Shown: piece by piece, positions 1 to 9,360 of the stretch
Position numbering within the stretch: position 1 is the first letter of the stretch
How the letters are laid out: every line of letters starts with the position of its first letter
Origin: an uncultured Actinomycetes bacterium
GTDB taxonomy: Bacteria > Actinomycetota > Actinomycetes > Nanopelagicales > Nanopelagicaceae
Direction: 5' to 3'
NCBI GenBank assembly: GCA_937876245.1
Contig: CALEGP010000009.1
Location: forward strand, 40,527-104,526
DNA length: 64,000 bases
Made by a program: the position numbers and the translations under genes
The notes under the pieces: generated by a model
Seen by the model: the letters and a program-made list of their open reading frames with translations, nothing else
The model's database searches: none
What the model was told of the DNA's origin: nothing

Positions 1-7
1 TTAAATA

Positions 8-250
8 CTAATTATTTAAAAACTTTTCCAGCAAGTCCGTCGAAAGATTTTCATCAATTCGAAAGGCCCGTTGAAATGACCGACGTTCCTTTGCAACATC
101 GAAACACTTCCGATGGAGCCAAGCACCACGACCAAATTTACGGCGATCTTCATCAGGCAAAACCTGATTTCCAACCTGAACTACTCGAAGTAGTTCGCTG
201 AAGTTCTCTCGCTTACGACAAGCAATGCAGCTCCGAATCGGAATCGGCAT
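8..250 (-). CDS. ylxR: YlxR family RNA-binding protein (DUF448)
   Basis: An 80-residue protein of the YlxR family, small nucleic-acid-binding proteins encoded between nusA and infB in many bacteria; some members bind the RNase P RNA. The N-terminal RSCIACRKR segment and the central GRGAW motif (about residues 40-44) are the family hallmarks. The ATG at 250 gives the standard family N-terminus. It follows nusA in the transcription direction after an 89-bp gap, and infB would be expected just beyond the left edge. Family assignment is firm; the molecular role in this organism is inferred. Confidence 0.93.
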   Translation of the reverse strand: MPIPIRSCIACRKRENFSELLRVVQVGNQVLPDEDRRKFGRGAWLHRKCFDVAKERRSFQRAFRIDENLSTDLLEKFLNN

Positions 251-339
251 TTCTTATCCCTCACAATTTCAAACTATCAGGGGCCAACCTTACTCGTGAA
301 ATTGCCTGGCATCCAATTCTCTGGTCGGCTTCCCAGTCC

Positions 340-1422
340 TTAGGCGGGAGAATCCTCAGTCGAAAGAGCAATTCCCCCGCCTTCAAGTAATGGTTGTGAG
401 TCGGGCGAGTCCGATGGGGATTCCACCTCAATTTTCGGGGGTTTTTCAATTCGCTCCACCGGGTTGTCAGGATGAATATCAATACGCCATCCAGTCAGTC
501 GGGCAGCAAGCCTTGCATTCTGACCATCCTTGCCAATAGCAAGTGAGAGTTGGTAATCAGGAACGACAACCTTCGCTGACTTTGTTTCTAGGTCAACGAC
601 TTCACAACTAGAGACTTTTGCCGGAGCTAAAGCATTTGCCACATAGACCGCCGGATTCTCGGAATAATCAACGATGTCAATTTTTTCCCCATTTAGCTCA
701 TCCATTACCGCTTTAGCTCGAGCACCTAGTGGGCCAATAAGAGCACCTTTAGGGCTAACACCAGAACGATGCGAACGTACCGAAACCTTGCTACGGAAAC
801 CCGGTTCACGGGATACGCCAACAATTTCTACAATCCCATCTTTGAGCTCGGGAACTTCGAGAGAGAAAAGTGTTTTAACCAGTAATGGATGCGTTCTAGA
901 GAGCGTAATTTCTGGCCCCTTTAAGCCTTGCTTAACATCAACAACAAAGCATTTAATCCGATCACCATGGCGATAAGTTTCAGTAGGAACTTGCTCGTTT
1001 GGCGGAATTTTTCCTTCGGCGCGACCTAAGTCAACATAAACCAAGGTTTCATCTCGGCCCTGCTGGATTACTCCAGAAATTACATCACCAACACTTGCGG
1101 AAAATTCTTCAACCACATCTGCATCTTTGGCTGCACGCATTCGCTGTTTAATTTCTTTGCGTGTGATTGACTGAATTACATCTTGAAAACCCTCAGGCAT
1201 GTGCGTGATGGTCTCAGTATAAATACCTTCATCGTTAAATTTTGGAACGTGAATCAAAATTTCACCATCAACGCGATTTAAAACTGCTCGTCCTTGTGGC
1301 ATAGCATCAAGTAAAGCTACATATGCTTCTGTAACAGCATTTTCAATAGCGCTAATCATTTTTTCTAGAGGAATCTCTTTTTCAATAGTGAGCGCAATCA
1401 ACGCATCAACATCGACGCTCAT
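340..1422 (-). CDS. nusA: Transcription termination/antitermination protein NusA
   Basis: NusA binds RNA polymerase and nascent RNA and modulates pausing, termination and antitermination. The 360 residues show the family order: an N-terminal RNAP-binding domain (about 1-105), an S1 domain (about 110-180, containing GDVISGVIQQGRDETLVYVD) and two KH domains, with the second carrying SLAIGKDGQNARLAARLTGW. There are no C-terminal acidic repeats, as is usual outside Proteobacteria; the last 30 residues are a Pro/Ser/Glu-rich tail. The start ATG overlaps the rimP stop (ATGA), so the two are translationally coupled. Confidence 0.97.
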   Translation of the reverse strand: MSVDVDALIALTIEKEIPLEKMISAIENAVTEAYVALLDAMPQGRAVLNRVDGEILIHVPKFNDEGIYTETITHMPEGFQDVIQSITRKEIKQRMRAAKDADVVEEFSASVGDVISGVIQQGRDETLVYVDLGRAEGKIPPNEQVPTETYRHGDRIKCFVVDVKQGLKGPEITLSRTHPLLVKTLFSLEVPELKDGIVEIVGVSREPGFRSKVSVRSHRSGVSPKGALIGPLGARAKAVMDELNGEKIDIVDYSENPAVYVANALAPAKVSSCEVVDLETKSAKVVVPDYQLSLAIGKDGQNARLAARLTGWRIDIHPDNPVERIEKPPKIEVESPSDSPDSQPLLEGGGIALSTEDSPA

Positions 1423-1877
1423 TCGCTTTCCTCATTCTTGAGCGGCTTGAATTCGATCTCGATCATTGCTCGTTTGATATCTTGGAATGATATTGATTGC
1501 CTTCCAATTAGCACCTCAGTTTCAGTGCTCTCTCCAATGCGCCCGCCAATTTCCTGACCGCTAAACAAAGTCACATTTATCAGACGTTCAATATTTTTGC
1601 GCCAGTGTCGAGGCTTAGTAAGTGGCCGGTCTAGCCCTGGCGAGGTAACTTCTAAGGTGAATGCGCCCTCACCAACTGAGGCAAGAGTTTCGATAACTTC
1701 AGATATCTGCTTAGTTACTGCGGTGACTTGATCTAAATTTAAATGCTCATCGCTATCTACGATAACGGTAATAATTTTCACCTTGCCAGCAGTTGTTATT
1801 GTTAACTCTTCTAGATAATTGCCCGTTGTACTAATAATTGGCTCAATAACAGCGCTAATTTCCTCGTTTAATGACAT
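1419..1877 (-). CDS. rimP: Ribosome maturation factor RimP
   Basis: RimP assists maturation of the 30S subunit. The 152-residue length, the N-terminal alpha/beta domain and the conserved VTSPGLDRPLTKPRHW segment (around residues 78-93) identify it. A GGAAAGG-like ribosome-binding site lies upstream of the ATG. It is the first gene of the rimP-nusA-ylxR group; the next gene upstream, the TSUP permease, ends 27 bp before it on the same strand, so either readthrough or a local promoter is possible. Confidence 0.95.
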   Translation of the reverse strand: MSLNEEISAVIEPIISTTGNYLEELTITTAGKVKIITVIVDSDEHLNLDQVTAVTKQISEVIETLASVGEGAFTLEVTSPGLDRPLTKPRHWRKNIERLINVTLFSGQEIGGRIGESTETEVLIGRQSISFQDIKRAMIEIEFKPLKNEESE

Positions 1878-1904
1878 CTCTTATAACCTTTCCGATATTA
1901 AGTT

Positions 1905-2672
1905 TTAATTTGCCAGCCAATCGTAACCCACTTTTGCGATCAGAATTATCGTCACAGCTAGAAATACCTTTCGAACCAGAGGCGAGCCGCCCCTGATTGC
2001 AAGCCTTGACCCGATTATGGCCCCGCACACATTGCATACTGCGAGCAATAAGCCCAATTTCCACCAGATATGTCCGGTAATCTGGAAAGAGATGAGCGCT
2101 CCAAAATTTGTGGCGATATTTACCAACTTGGCAGTCGCAGAAGCCCTAAGGAATGCGTAACCAACTAAGCCGACCAGAAGAAAAACTAGAAAAGTTCCAG
2201 TTCCGGGTCCAAAAATTCCATCATAGAAACCAATGGTCAGGCCCGAAGCCAGAACGATTTGATGGCGCCGGCGTTGACTAAATTTTAGATTCTCCTTTAT
2301 CCCAAGTTCGGGCTTAAACCAGGTATAAAGAGCAACGCTGATGAGTAAGAAAATAATCAAAGGCTGGAAAATAGCAGTTGGGAACAAGCTTGCAAGTCTG
2401 GCACCTAGTACTGAACCAAAGAAGGCCGGGAGCGCCATATAGCAAGTAACTCTTAAATCTGGCTTAACTTTTCTAAAGTAATTTGCTGCCGCAGATGAAG
2501 TACCGAAGATTGAGATGACCTTGTTTGTTCCAAGAATTAGCGGGATCGACTTCTCAGGTAGCCCAATTAATAGCGCGGGAAGTTGGACTAAGCCACCACC
2601 GCCAGCAACAGCATCCACAAAACCAGCAAATCCTGCAGCTATTGCTAGGAAAACTGCAGTTTCTATTCCCAT
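1905..2672 (-). CDS. TSUP-family (TauE/SafE) membrane permease
   Basis: A 255-residue polytopic membrane protein of the TSUP (TauE/SafE, YfcA-like) family, whose characterised members export or import sulfite, sulfoacetate, taurine-derived or other organic anions. The two homologous halves are visible: GFAGFVDAVAGGGGLVQLPA near the N-terminus and IGFYDGIFGPGTGTFLVFLL in the middle, each followed by hydrophobic helices. It lies 4 bp after proS on the same strand and 27 bp before rimP, an unusual passenger in a housekeeping operon. The substrate cannot be read from the sequence. Confidence 0.88.
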   Translation of the reverse strand: MGIETAVFLAIAAGFAGFVDAVAGGGGLVQLPALLIGLPEKSIPLILGTNKVISIFGTSSAAANYFRKVKPDLRVTCYMALPAFFGSVLGARLASLFPTAIFQPLIIFLLISVALYTWFKPELGIKENLKFSQRRRHQIVLASGLTIGFYDGIFGPGTGTFLVFLLVGLVGYAFLRASATAKLVNIATNFGALISFQITGHIWWKLGLLLAVCNVCGAIIGSRLAIRGGSPLVRKVFLAVTIILIAKVGYDWLAN

Positions 2673-2676
2673 TTAA

Positions 2677-4407
2677 TTAAGAATTTAAAACCTTAGTACT
2701 AATTTCAGTTACTGCCTTCAGTAATTCAATTTCCGTTTTCTCGCCAGTGCTTCGAACTCTAAATTCAACTTTGCCTTCGGCAAGCGCCTTGCCTACTATG
2801 ACAATAAAAGGAATTCCGATTAATTCTGCATCTTTGAATTTCACGCCCGCACTTGGTTCACGGCGATCATCGAACAATATTCGAAGACCCTTCTCCTCTA
2901 AATCTTCAGCCAAAGTAAGGGCCGCTCTAAAGACTTCATCTTCTTTTCCGGTCGCAACAATGTGTACATCAGCAGGAGCGATTTCGCGGGGCCAAGATAA
3001 ACCTATTTCATCATGTGTTTGTTCGGCAATCGCAGCGACAGCCCGAGAAACTCCAATTCCGTACGAGCCCATTGTTACTACTTGAGACTTGCCATTCTTG
3101 TCGAGAACAGTTAAATCAAGGGCTTGAGCATATTTTCGGCCTAGTTGGAAAATATGACCAATTTCTATTGCCCGATCAATCACAACTGGGCTCTCACACT
3201 TAGGACATAAATCTCCGGCGCGAACTTCTGCTGCCTCGACATATTTTTCAACTTCGAAATCCCGCCCATTCGTTACAAATCGAGCATGGGTGTCTCTCTT
3301 ATTTGCACCAGTTATCCAATGAGACCCTGGAAGGACTCTTGGGTCGGCCAAGAGTTGAACGCCCAGTTTTTTAGCATCCTGAGGTCCAACATAGCCTTTA
3401 ACAAGACCAGGAAACTTCGCAAAATCGGAATCCTCAAAGAGCCTGAGCTCTTGTACGCCAGGTAGATTCGCCTGCAATCTCTTTAAATCTACTTCCCGGT
3501 CTCCCGGAACCAAAACAGAGATCGCCTTATCATCTGCAATGAGTAGAACATTTTTAAGCGTATCGGAAGCTTGATGCCCAGAACCAAACTTAGAATTCAA
3601 AAGCTCTACTAGCGAATCTATCGTTGGAGTATTAGGTGAATCAAATGCCTCCATATTTGCGGGTAGAGCTGTGGAAGTCGGCTCAACTTTTGTTACCATC
3701 GCTTCAACATTTGCGGCATAACCACATTTCTCGCAAAGCACATAAGTATCTTCGCCTGTTGAACATGGGGCTAAGAATTCCTCCGACCCAGAACCGCCCA
3801 TAGCTCCAGATATTGCAGACACAATATTGTACTTAAGGCCCAGTCGATCAAAAGTTTTAATGTATGCATCACGATGCTGATTGTAAGATTTAACTAATCC
3901 CTCATCATCAATATCAAAAGAGTAAGAATCCTTCATTACAAATTCTCGCCCTCGAATTATTCCGCTCCGAGGCCTGGTCTCATCGCGAAATTTTGTTTGA
4001 ATTTGATAAATTGAAAGTGGCAGATCTTTATATGAGGAATATTCGCCTTTAACCATCAAAGTAAACATTTCCTCATGAGTTGGGCCTAATAAGTAGTCAT
4101 TTCCCTTACGATCCTGAAGTCTGAATAAATCTGAACCGTACTCTTCCCAACGCTTGGTTTTCTCATATGGTTCACGAGGTAAGAGGGCTGGAAAATGAAC
4201 TTCTTGAAAGCCTGCCTCGTCCATCTCTTCTCGAATGATTCGCTCAATATTTCGATAGGTGATGTAACCGAGAGGAAGCCAAGAATAAACTCCTGCCGCA
4301 ATTCGCCTCACATATCCGGCTCGAACTAGTAACCGGTGACTAGCTACCTCAGCATCTGCTGGATCATCACGAAGGGTGCGCAGTAACAAAGTAGACATTT
4401 TTAGCAT
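2677..4407 (-). CDS. proS: Prolyl-tRNA synthetase (bacterial type with editing insertion)
   Basis: Charges tRNA-Pro with proline. The 576-residue class II synthetase shows motif 2 ([20 protein letters not shown]), motif 3 ([17 protein letters not shown]) and, between them, the YbaK-like INS editing domain (about 225-400) typical of bacterial-type ProRS, followed by an anticodon-binding domain ([15 protein letters not shown] onward). A TAGGGT box six bases before the ATG suggests a leaderless transcript. A second in-frame Met (residue 4) is a possible alternative start. Confidence 0.97.
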   Translation of the reverse strand: MLKMSTLLLRTLRDDPADAEVASHRLLVRAGYVRRIAAGVYSWLPLGYITYRNIERIIREEMDEAGFQEVHFPALLPREPYEKTKRWEEYGSDLFRLQDRKGNDYLLGPTHEEMFTLMVKGEYSSYKDLPLSIYQIQTKFRDETRPRSGIIRGREFVMKDSYSFDIDDEGLVKSYNQHRDAYIKTFDRLGLKYNIVSAISGAMGGSGSEEFLAPCSTGEDTYVLCEKCGYAANVEAMVTKVEPTSTALPANMEAFDSPNTPTIDSLVELLNSKFGSGHQASDTLKNVLLIADDKAISVLVPGDREVDLKRLQANLPGVQELRLFEDSDFAKFPGLVKGYVGPQDAKKLGVQLLADPRVLPGSHWITGANKRDTHARFVTNGRDFEVEKYVEAAEVRAGDLCPKCESPVVIDRAIEIGHIFQLGRKYAQALDLTVLDKNGKSQVVTMGSYGIGVSRAVAAIAEQTHDEIGLSWPREIAPADVHIVATGKEDEVFRAALTLAEDLEEKGLRILFDDRREPSAGVKFKDAELIGIPFIVIVGKALAEGKVEFRVRSTGEKTEIELLKAVTEISTKVLNS

Positions 4408-4413
4408 GGGCTT

Positions 4414-4419
4414 ACCCTA
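4414..4419 (-). promoter_or_regulatory. -10 box of a probable leaderless proS promoter
   Basis: TAGGGT on the minus strand followed by exactly six bases and the proS ATG. In Actinobacteria a TANNNT box ending about 6 nt before the start codon marks transcription that begins at the A of the ATG. No purine-rich ribosome-binding site is evident. The same arrangement recurs through this window, which supports it. Confidence 0.6.
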
Positions 4420-4435
4420 TCTAATGCGCTATATA

Positions 4436-5587
4436 TTAATTAGCAGTAACGCTCGGTGTTCCACTGGCAACTCCTGCTGCCTGCATTTCTTCGGCCAATC
4501 TCATTGCCTCTTCGATAAGAGTCTCCACTATCTGGCTTTCAGGAACGGTCTTAATCACTTCACCTTTTACAAATATCTGACCTTTTCCATTGCCTGAAGC
4601 AACACCAAGATCCGCTTCCCTTGCTTCTCCTGGACCATTAACAACACAGCCCATAACGGCAACCCGAAGCGGGACAGTCATTCCTTGTAAACCTGCTTGC
4701 ACCTTTTCCGCCAAAGAATAGACATCAACTTGGGCGCGACCACACGATGGGCAAGAGACTATTTCAAGTTTTCGCTGGCGAAGGTTTAGAGATTCTAGAA
4801 TTGAAATTCCAACTTTGACTTCCTCGACCGGTGGCGCCGAAAGTGAAACTCGAATTGTGTCACCAATCCCTTCCGCCAAGAGAATTCCAAAGGCGGTCGC
4901 TGACTTAATCGTGCCTTGAAAAATTGGCCCTGCTTCAGTTACGCCAAGGTGAAGTGGGTAATCGCATTTGCTTGCCAGTAGCCGATATGCCTGAACCATT
5001 GTCACTGGGTCATGATGTTTCACTGAAATTTTAATATCACTAAAACCGTGCTCCTCAAAGAGCGAGGCTTCCCAAAGTGCTGATTCGGCAAGTGCTTCAG
5101 GTGTAGCTTTTCCATATTTTGCAAGTAACCGAGGATCAAGTGAACCCGCATTAACCCCAATTCGAATAGGAATTCCGGCATCTCCTGCGGCCTTGGCGAC
5201 TTCTTTAACTTTGTCATCAAACTGCTTAATATTTCCTGGATTAACTCGAACAGCTGCACAGCCCGCATCAATCGCCGCAAATATATATTTTGGCTGAAAA
5301 TGAATATCGGCAATTACTGGAATTTGAGATTTCTTTGCGATCTGTGCCAAGGCATCAGCATCATCCTGGGTTGGAACCGCTACCCGAACAATCTGACATC
5401 CTGATGCAGTTAGTTCAGCAATTTGCTGCAAAGTGCTATTTACATCCGAGGTAAGGGTCGTACACATTGATTGCACGCTTACCGGCGCATCTCCGCCCAC
5501 CAGGACTTTCCCAACTTTCAATTGTCGACTCTTGCGCCTAGGCGCTAGCGTCTGGATTGGGGTGCCAGGCATTCCGAGATTTACCAT
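4436..5587 (-). CDS. ispG: 4-hydroxy-3-methylbut-2-enyl diphosphate synthase (flavodoxin/ferredoxin)
   Basis: IspG (GcpE) carries out the penultimate step of the MEP isoprenoid pathway, reducing MEcPP to HMBPP with a [4Fe-4S] cluster. The 383 residues include the N-terminal TIM barrel and the C-terminal cluster-binding part with [10 protein letters not shown] and the [15 protein letters not shown] motif. With dxr and the site-2 protease it forms the widespread dxr-rseP-ispG order. The ATG at 5587 gives the expected N-terminus; a TAGGAT box six bases upstream suggests an internal leaderless promoter in addition to readthrough from rseP. Confidence 0.97.
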   Translation of the reverse strand: MVNLGMPGTPIQTLAPRRKSRQLKVGKVLVGGDAPVSVQSMCTTLTSDVNSTLQQIAELTASGCQIVRVAVPTQDDADALAQIAKKSQIPVIADIHFQPKYIFAAIDAGCAAVRVNPGNIKQFDDKVKEVAKAAGDAGIPIRIGVNAGSLDPRLLAKYGKATPEALAESALWEASLFEEHGFSDIKISVKHHDPVTMVQAYRLLASKCDYPLHLGVTEAGPIFQGTIKSATAFGILLAEGIGDTIRVSLSAPPVEEVKVGISILESLNLRQRKLEIVSCPSCGRAQVDVYSLAEKVQAGLQGMTVPLRVAVMGCVVNGPGEAREADLGVASGNGKGQIFVKGEVIKTVPESQIVETLIEEAMRLAEEMQAAGVASGTPSVTAN

Positions 5588-5593
5588 GGTTGC

Positions 5594-5599
5594 ATCCTA
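5594..5599 (-). promoter_or_regulatory. -10 box of a probable leaderless ispG promoter
   Basis: TAGGAT lies six bases upstream of the ispG ATG (GCAACC between). It sits in the 17-bp gap after the rseP stop codon, so it would give ispG a second promoter within the dxr-rseP-ispG run. Confidence 0.55.
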
Positions 5600-5604
5600 G
5601 ATTA

Positions 5605-6819
5605 TTAGTTGAGATTTATTGGATTAAAAATATCGGCAGCCAGCAAAAGGAGGGAGAGGACAGCCAGCACTGCAAAAACTGCCAGCGTCAAAGGCAACAT
5701 TTTTTCCAAATCTATAGGGCTAGGAGCGCTCACTTTTCGACGTCTCGCACTAAGTCGCCGAAAACCATCGACAATGGCAATAGCCATGTGCCCGCCATCT
5801 AAAGGTAATAGCGGAAGCAAATTAAATACGCCAACAAAAATATTCAGGCTGGCAATAATAATCAGAAAAGTAGCAATTTTTTCTCGTGAAGCCAGATTTG
5901 GATCACTAGCCGTTTGAGCGCTGACTCTGGCGACACCAACTACGCCAACTAATCCCTGCGCATCTCGCTTCTCATTTCCAAATGTCTGACGAACAAGAGC
6001 CGGGATCCTCGCCGGAAGTGAAATCAGAGAAGTTACGCTATTTACCAGCAAATCCTTAGTTATTCTCGCGCTGTTGACGATAGCTTTAATTGGGGCATCT
6101 TTATGCGTGCCAAGTTTATTGATAACCCCGATATAACCAATTTCCTTACCGTCCAAAATTCTTAGTGCCGGAGTAATCGCAAGTTCTAATTTCTCACCGT
6201 TTCGTAGGACCGAAAAAATAATCTCTCGATTCCCAGAAGCCCTGATTTTCGCAACTGCATCGGTCCAATTCACATGCTCCTTGCCATCGATGGCGACTAT
6301 CTCATCCCCAGCAAATAACCCAGCGATTTTCGCAGGTGAGGGCTCTGAATTTGCCGTGCACTCTGAATCCGAAATTCCGCTTGAACTACTTAAAAGACAA
6401 GGAACCACTTCGCCAATTTTATTAGTAACGGTTGTGACACCGACACCGGAAAGTAATAGCACTAAAATTAAAAAACCAAGAACAAAGTGAAGAAAAGAGC
6501 CGGCACCAAGCACGATTAAACGCTTGGGAACTGAGGCTAAATAAAATGCCCGTCCCTTATCTTGATCAGTCATTTCTTCATTAACTGACATCCCCGATAT
6601 TCGACAGTAACCTCCGGCCGGAATGGCTTTAATGCCAAATTCAGTTTCACCCCGTTGGAATGACCAGATTCGTTTTCCAAATCCTAGGAAAAATTCAGTA
6701 ACTTTCATGTGAAATTTCTTTGCAGTCAAGTAATGACCAGCTTCATGAACCATCACAGAGAAGAGAAGTGCAACTATAAAAGCTAGGACTCCGATGAAAC
6801 TTAAACCTGGAAAATTCAC
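5605..6819 (-). CDS. rseP: M50 family site-2 zinc metalloprotease (RseP/RIP1-like)
   Basis: A 404-residue intramembrane protease. The zinc motif HEAGH is at residues 25-29 inside the first membrane helix. A periplasmic-side PDZ region (about 160-230, GLFAGDEIVAIDGKEHVNW) follows, then the second catalytic segment NLLPLLPLDGGH with the aspartate ligand. Relatives cleave anti-sigma factors (RseP; Rip1 in mycobacteria). The start is GTG, overlapping the dxr stop (GTGA), so the pair is coupled. The actual substrate is unknown; the gene symbol is by family and synteny. Confidence 0.9.
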   Translation of the reverse strand: MNFPGLSFIGVLAFIVALLFSVMVHEAGHYLTAKKFHMKVTEFFLGFGKRIWSFQRGETEFGIKAIPAGGYCRISGMSVNEEMTDQDKGRAFYLASVPKRLIVLGAGSFLHFVLGFLILVLLLSGVGVTTVTNKIGEVVPCLLSSSSGISDSECTANSEPSPAKIAGLFAGDEIVAIDGKEHVNWTDAVAKIRASGNREIIFSVLRNGEKLELAITPALRILDGKEIGYIGVINKLGTHKDAPIKAIVNSARITKDLLVNSVTSLISLPARIPALVRQTFGNEKRDAQGLVGVVGVARVSAQTASDPNLASREKIATFLIIIASLNIFVGVFNLLPLLPLDGGHMAIAIVDGFRRLSARRRKVSAPSPIDLEKMLPLTLAVFAVLAVLSLLLLAADIFNPINLN

Positions 6820-7964
6820 TTATGCTCCTGTACTAATTGGTTGGCGATAATTCTCGAATCATTCTCGATGGCACTGACATCAGATAATTCACGAATTGTT
6901 ACCGGCGAATTTCCGCCTAACTTTTGCACACTGGCTTCAACAATCTCAATAATTTGCATGAATGAAATCTTTCCTGCCAGAAAAGCATCTACCGCTACCT
7001 CATTGGCTGCGTTAAGGATCGCCGGTAAACCTCCACCCAACTCACCACATCTGCGGGCTAGTTCAATGGCCGGGAACATGGCACTGTCTATTGGTGAAAA
7101 ATCCCAGGAGTGAGCTTTGCTCCAATCAACTGGAAGCGTTGCCTTAGGAATTCGATTTGCACCCGAAATTGCGTATGCGATTGGACCTTTCATATTCGGT
7201 GGACTGGCTTGAGCGATCGTTGACCCATCCCTAAATTCGACCATTGAGTGAACAACAGATTGCGGGTGGATAACAGCGCTGATTTTGGAATACGGTAGAT
7301 TGAAAAGGTAGTGGGCTTCAATTATTTCAAGCCCCTTATTCATAAGTGTTGCGGAATTTACAGTAACAACTGGGCCCATCGCCCAAGTTGGATGATTAAG
7401 CGCATCGGCCACTGTTATATCTGAAAAATCTTTTCGTTCCCTAAACGGTCCGCCACTAGCAGTCAAAATTACTTTGTTCACTTCAGAAGATTTTCCGCTC
7501 AAGAAACATTGATATAGCGCTGAATGCTCGGAATCAACAGGAATAATCCGCTCTGAACCATATGCCATAACCAAATCACCACCTGCAACTAGTGATTCTT
7601 TATTAGCAAGAGCGACTTTATTTCCAACCGCCAACGCGGCAAGAGTTGGGCCAAGACCAACAGAACCTGTGATGCCATTCAAAACAACGCCGCACGTTAT
7701 CGATGCAATTTCTGAGGCTGCCAAGGGTCCATCGATCACATGAGTATTACCCAAGAGGGAAATCAGTTCATCACGCCTACCCGTAGTTCCGACCACCGGT
7801 ACAGAAAATTTTCTTGCTTGTTCTGCCAAAAGTTGAATGTTCTTTGAACCGGAAGCCAAACCAACGACTCGAAATCTATCCGGATTTTCCTCGACTATCT
7901 CTAGCGCTTGAATCCCAATAGATCCTGTTGAACCCAAAATCACCAAATCAATGAGTTCGCCCAT
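6816..7964 (-). CDS. dxr: 1-deoxy-D-xylulose 5-phosphate reductoisomerase
   Basis: Dxr converts DXP to MEP, the committed step of the MEP pathway, with NADPH and a divalent metal. The NADPH-binding GSTGSIG motif is at residues 11-17, and the metal/substrate region includes VDSEHSALYQC and the ASGGPFRE loop. Length (382) is normal. It heads the dxr-rseP-ispG group. The 19-bp gap to the divergent gabT contains a -10 box for each gene. Confidence 0.97.
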   Translation of the reverse strand: MGELIDLVILGSTGSIGIQALEIVEENPDRFRVVGLASGSKNIQLLAEQARKFSVPVVGTTGRRDELISLLGNTHVIDGPLAASEIASITCGVVLNGITGSVGLGPTLAALAVGNKVALANKESLVAGGDLVMAYGSERIIPVDSEHSALYQCFLSGKSSEVNKVILTASGGPFRERKDFSDITVADALNHPTWAMGPVVTVNSATLMNKGLEIIEAHYLFNLPYSKISAVIHPQSVVHSMVEFRDGSTIAQASPPNMKGPIAYAISGANRIPKATLPVDWSKAHSWDFSPIDSAMFPAIELARRCGELGGGLPAILNAANEVAVDAFLAGKISFMQIIEIVEASVQKLGGNSPVTIRELSDVSAIENDSRIIANQLVQEHK

Positions 7965-7970
7965 TGTCCT

Positions 7971-7976
7971 ATTCTA
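7971..7976 (-). promoter_or_regulatory. -10 box of a probable leaderless dxr promoter
   Basis: TAGAAT followed by AGGACA and the dxr ATG (six bases). On the other strand the same bases form part of TATTCT, the candidate -10 of gabT, so the two divergent promoters overlap. Confidence 0.6.
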
Positions 7977-7983
7977 AGGATGA

Positions 7984-9360
7984 ATGTCAAAAACTATTAC
8001 CTCAGATACACTTTCTTCCATGAATATCGGCCCTAATATCCCCCAGGAACGACGCATTCTCACAGCTATTCCTGGTCCAAAATCTCAGGAAATCATCAAA
8101 CGTAGAAGTGAAGCAGTCTCTGCCTCACTCGGAATGGCAATTCCTATTGTGGTTGAGAAAGCTGGCGGTGGAGTAATAGTTGATATTGATGGGAATTCTA
8201 TTATTGATATGGGCGCCGGAATCGCAGTTGTCAATGTCGGCAATAGCGCCGATCGCGTAGTTGAAAATGTGATCAAGCAAGTTCAAGCCTTCACGCATAC
8301 ATGTTTCATGGTTGCCCCCTATCTTGGATATATTGAAGTTTGTGAAGCACTAAATCGATTGACTCCAGGAACTCATAAGAAAAAATCAGTTTTATTGAAC
8401 TCTGGCGCCGAAGCCGTTGAAAATGCCATCAAAATAGCCCGTGCATATACCAAGCGCCCGGCAGTTGTTGTTTTTGAACATGGATATCACGGCCGAACTA
8501 ACTTAACAATGGCAATGACGGCAAAAAATATGCCATACAAAGAGGGATTCGGCCCCTTTGCGAGTGAAATTTATCGCATGCCTATGGCCTATCCATTTAG
8601 ATTCACTGGTGATGCCCAGAAATGCGCGGTTGAAACGCTAGAGACTGTAACTCATAAAATCGAGAAGGAAATTGGCGCGAGAAATGTTGCGGCAATTGTG
8701 ATTGAACCAATTCAAGGTGAAGGTGGATTCATCGTTCCGCCTAAAGGGTTCCTTCCCGGTCTTGCGAAATTTGCAAAGGATAATGGAATCGTCTTTGTCG
8801 CCGATGAAGTCCAAACTGGTTTTGGCCGAACAGGAAAAATGTTTGCGATAGAACATGAAAACGTAGATGCTGATTTGATTACAACTGCAAAAGGAATTGC
8901 TGGTGGTTTTCCTCTAGCGGCGGTAACCGGACGTGCAGAAATGCTGGATTCGGTTCATGCCAGCGGCCTTGGTGGAACATTTGGCGGAAATCCAGTTGCC
9001 TGTGCCGCTGCACTTGGTGCAATTGCGACAATTGAAGAAGAGGATTTGGTCAACCAAGCAAATGTAATTGGTGAAATTATGGTAACTGCCCTAGCAGATA
9101 TGGCTAAGAAATATTCAGTGATTGGTGAAATTCGTGGAGCTGGCGCCATGCAAGCTATTGAGTTAATAAAACCCGGAACCATTGAGCCAAATAGCGAAGC
9201 CATGAGCGAAGTAATTAAATACTGCCAACAAAAAGGCGTATTAATTTTGAGTGCTGGTACATATAGCAACGTAATTAGATTACTGCCGCCCCTCGTAATT
9301 CCTGTGCACTTACTTAAGGAAGCTTTGGAAATTATTGATGAGGCATTCGCTACGCTTTAA
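7984..9360 (+). CDS. gabT: 4-aminobutyrate aminotransferase (class III PLP)
   Basis: Transfers the amino group of GABA to 2-oxoglutarate, giving succinate semialdehyde and glutamate. The 458-residue class III aminotransferase has the PLP aspartate in VADEVQTGFG (D274) and the Schiff-base lysine in TAKGIAGG (K303). The N-terminal TAIPGPKSQEIIKRR segment resembles actinobacterial GabT proteins, which favours GABA over ornithine or acetylornithine as substrate. It begins the polyamine island, divergent from dxr. A second possible start is the Met at residue 13. It ends 4 bp inside the convergent FAD-oxidoreductase gene. Confidence 0.88.
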   Translation: MSKTITSDTLSSMNIGPNIPQERRILTAIPGPKSQEIIKRRSEAVSASLGMAIPIVVEKAGGGVIVDIDGNSIIDMGAGIAVVNVGNSADRVVENVIKQVQAFTHTCFMVAPYLGYIEVCEALNRLTPGTHKKKSVLLNSGAEAVENAIKIARAYTKRPAVVVFEHGYHGRTNLTMAMTAKNMPYKEGFGPFASEIYRMPMAYPFRFTGDAQKCAVETLETVTHKIEKEIGARNVAAIVIEPIQGEGGFIVPPKGFLPGLAKFAKDNGIVFVADEVQTGFGRTGKMFAIEHENVDADLITTAKGIAGGFPLAAVTGRAEMLDSVHASGLGGTFGGNPVACAAALGAIATIEEEDLVNQANVIGEIMVTALADMAKKYSVIGEIRGAGAMQAIELIKPGTIEPNSEAMSEVIKYCQQKGVLILSAGTYSNVIRLLPPLVIPVHLLKEALEIIDEAFATL

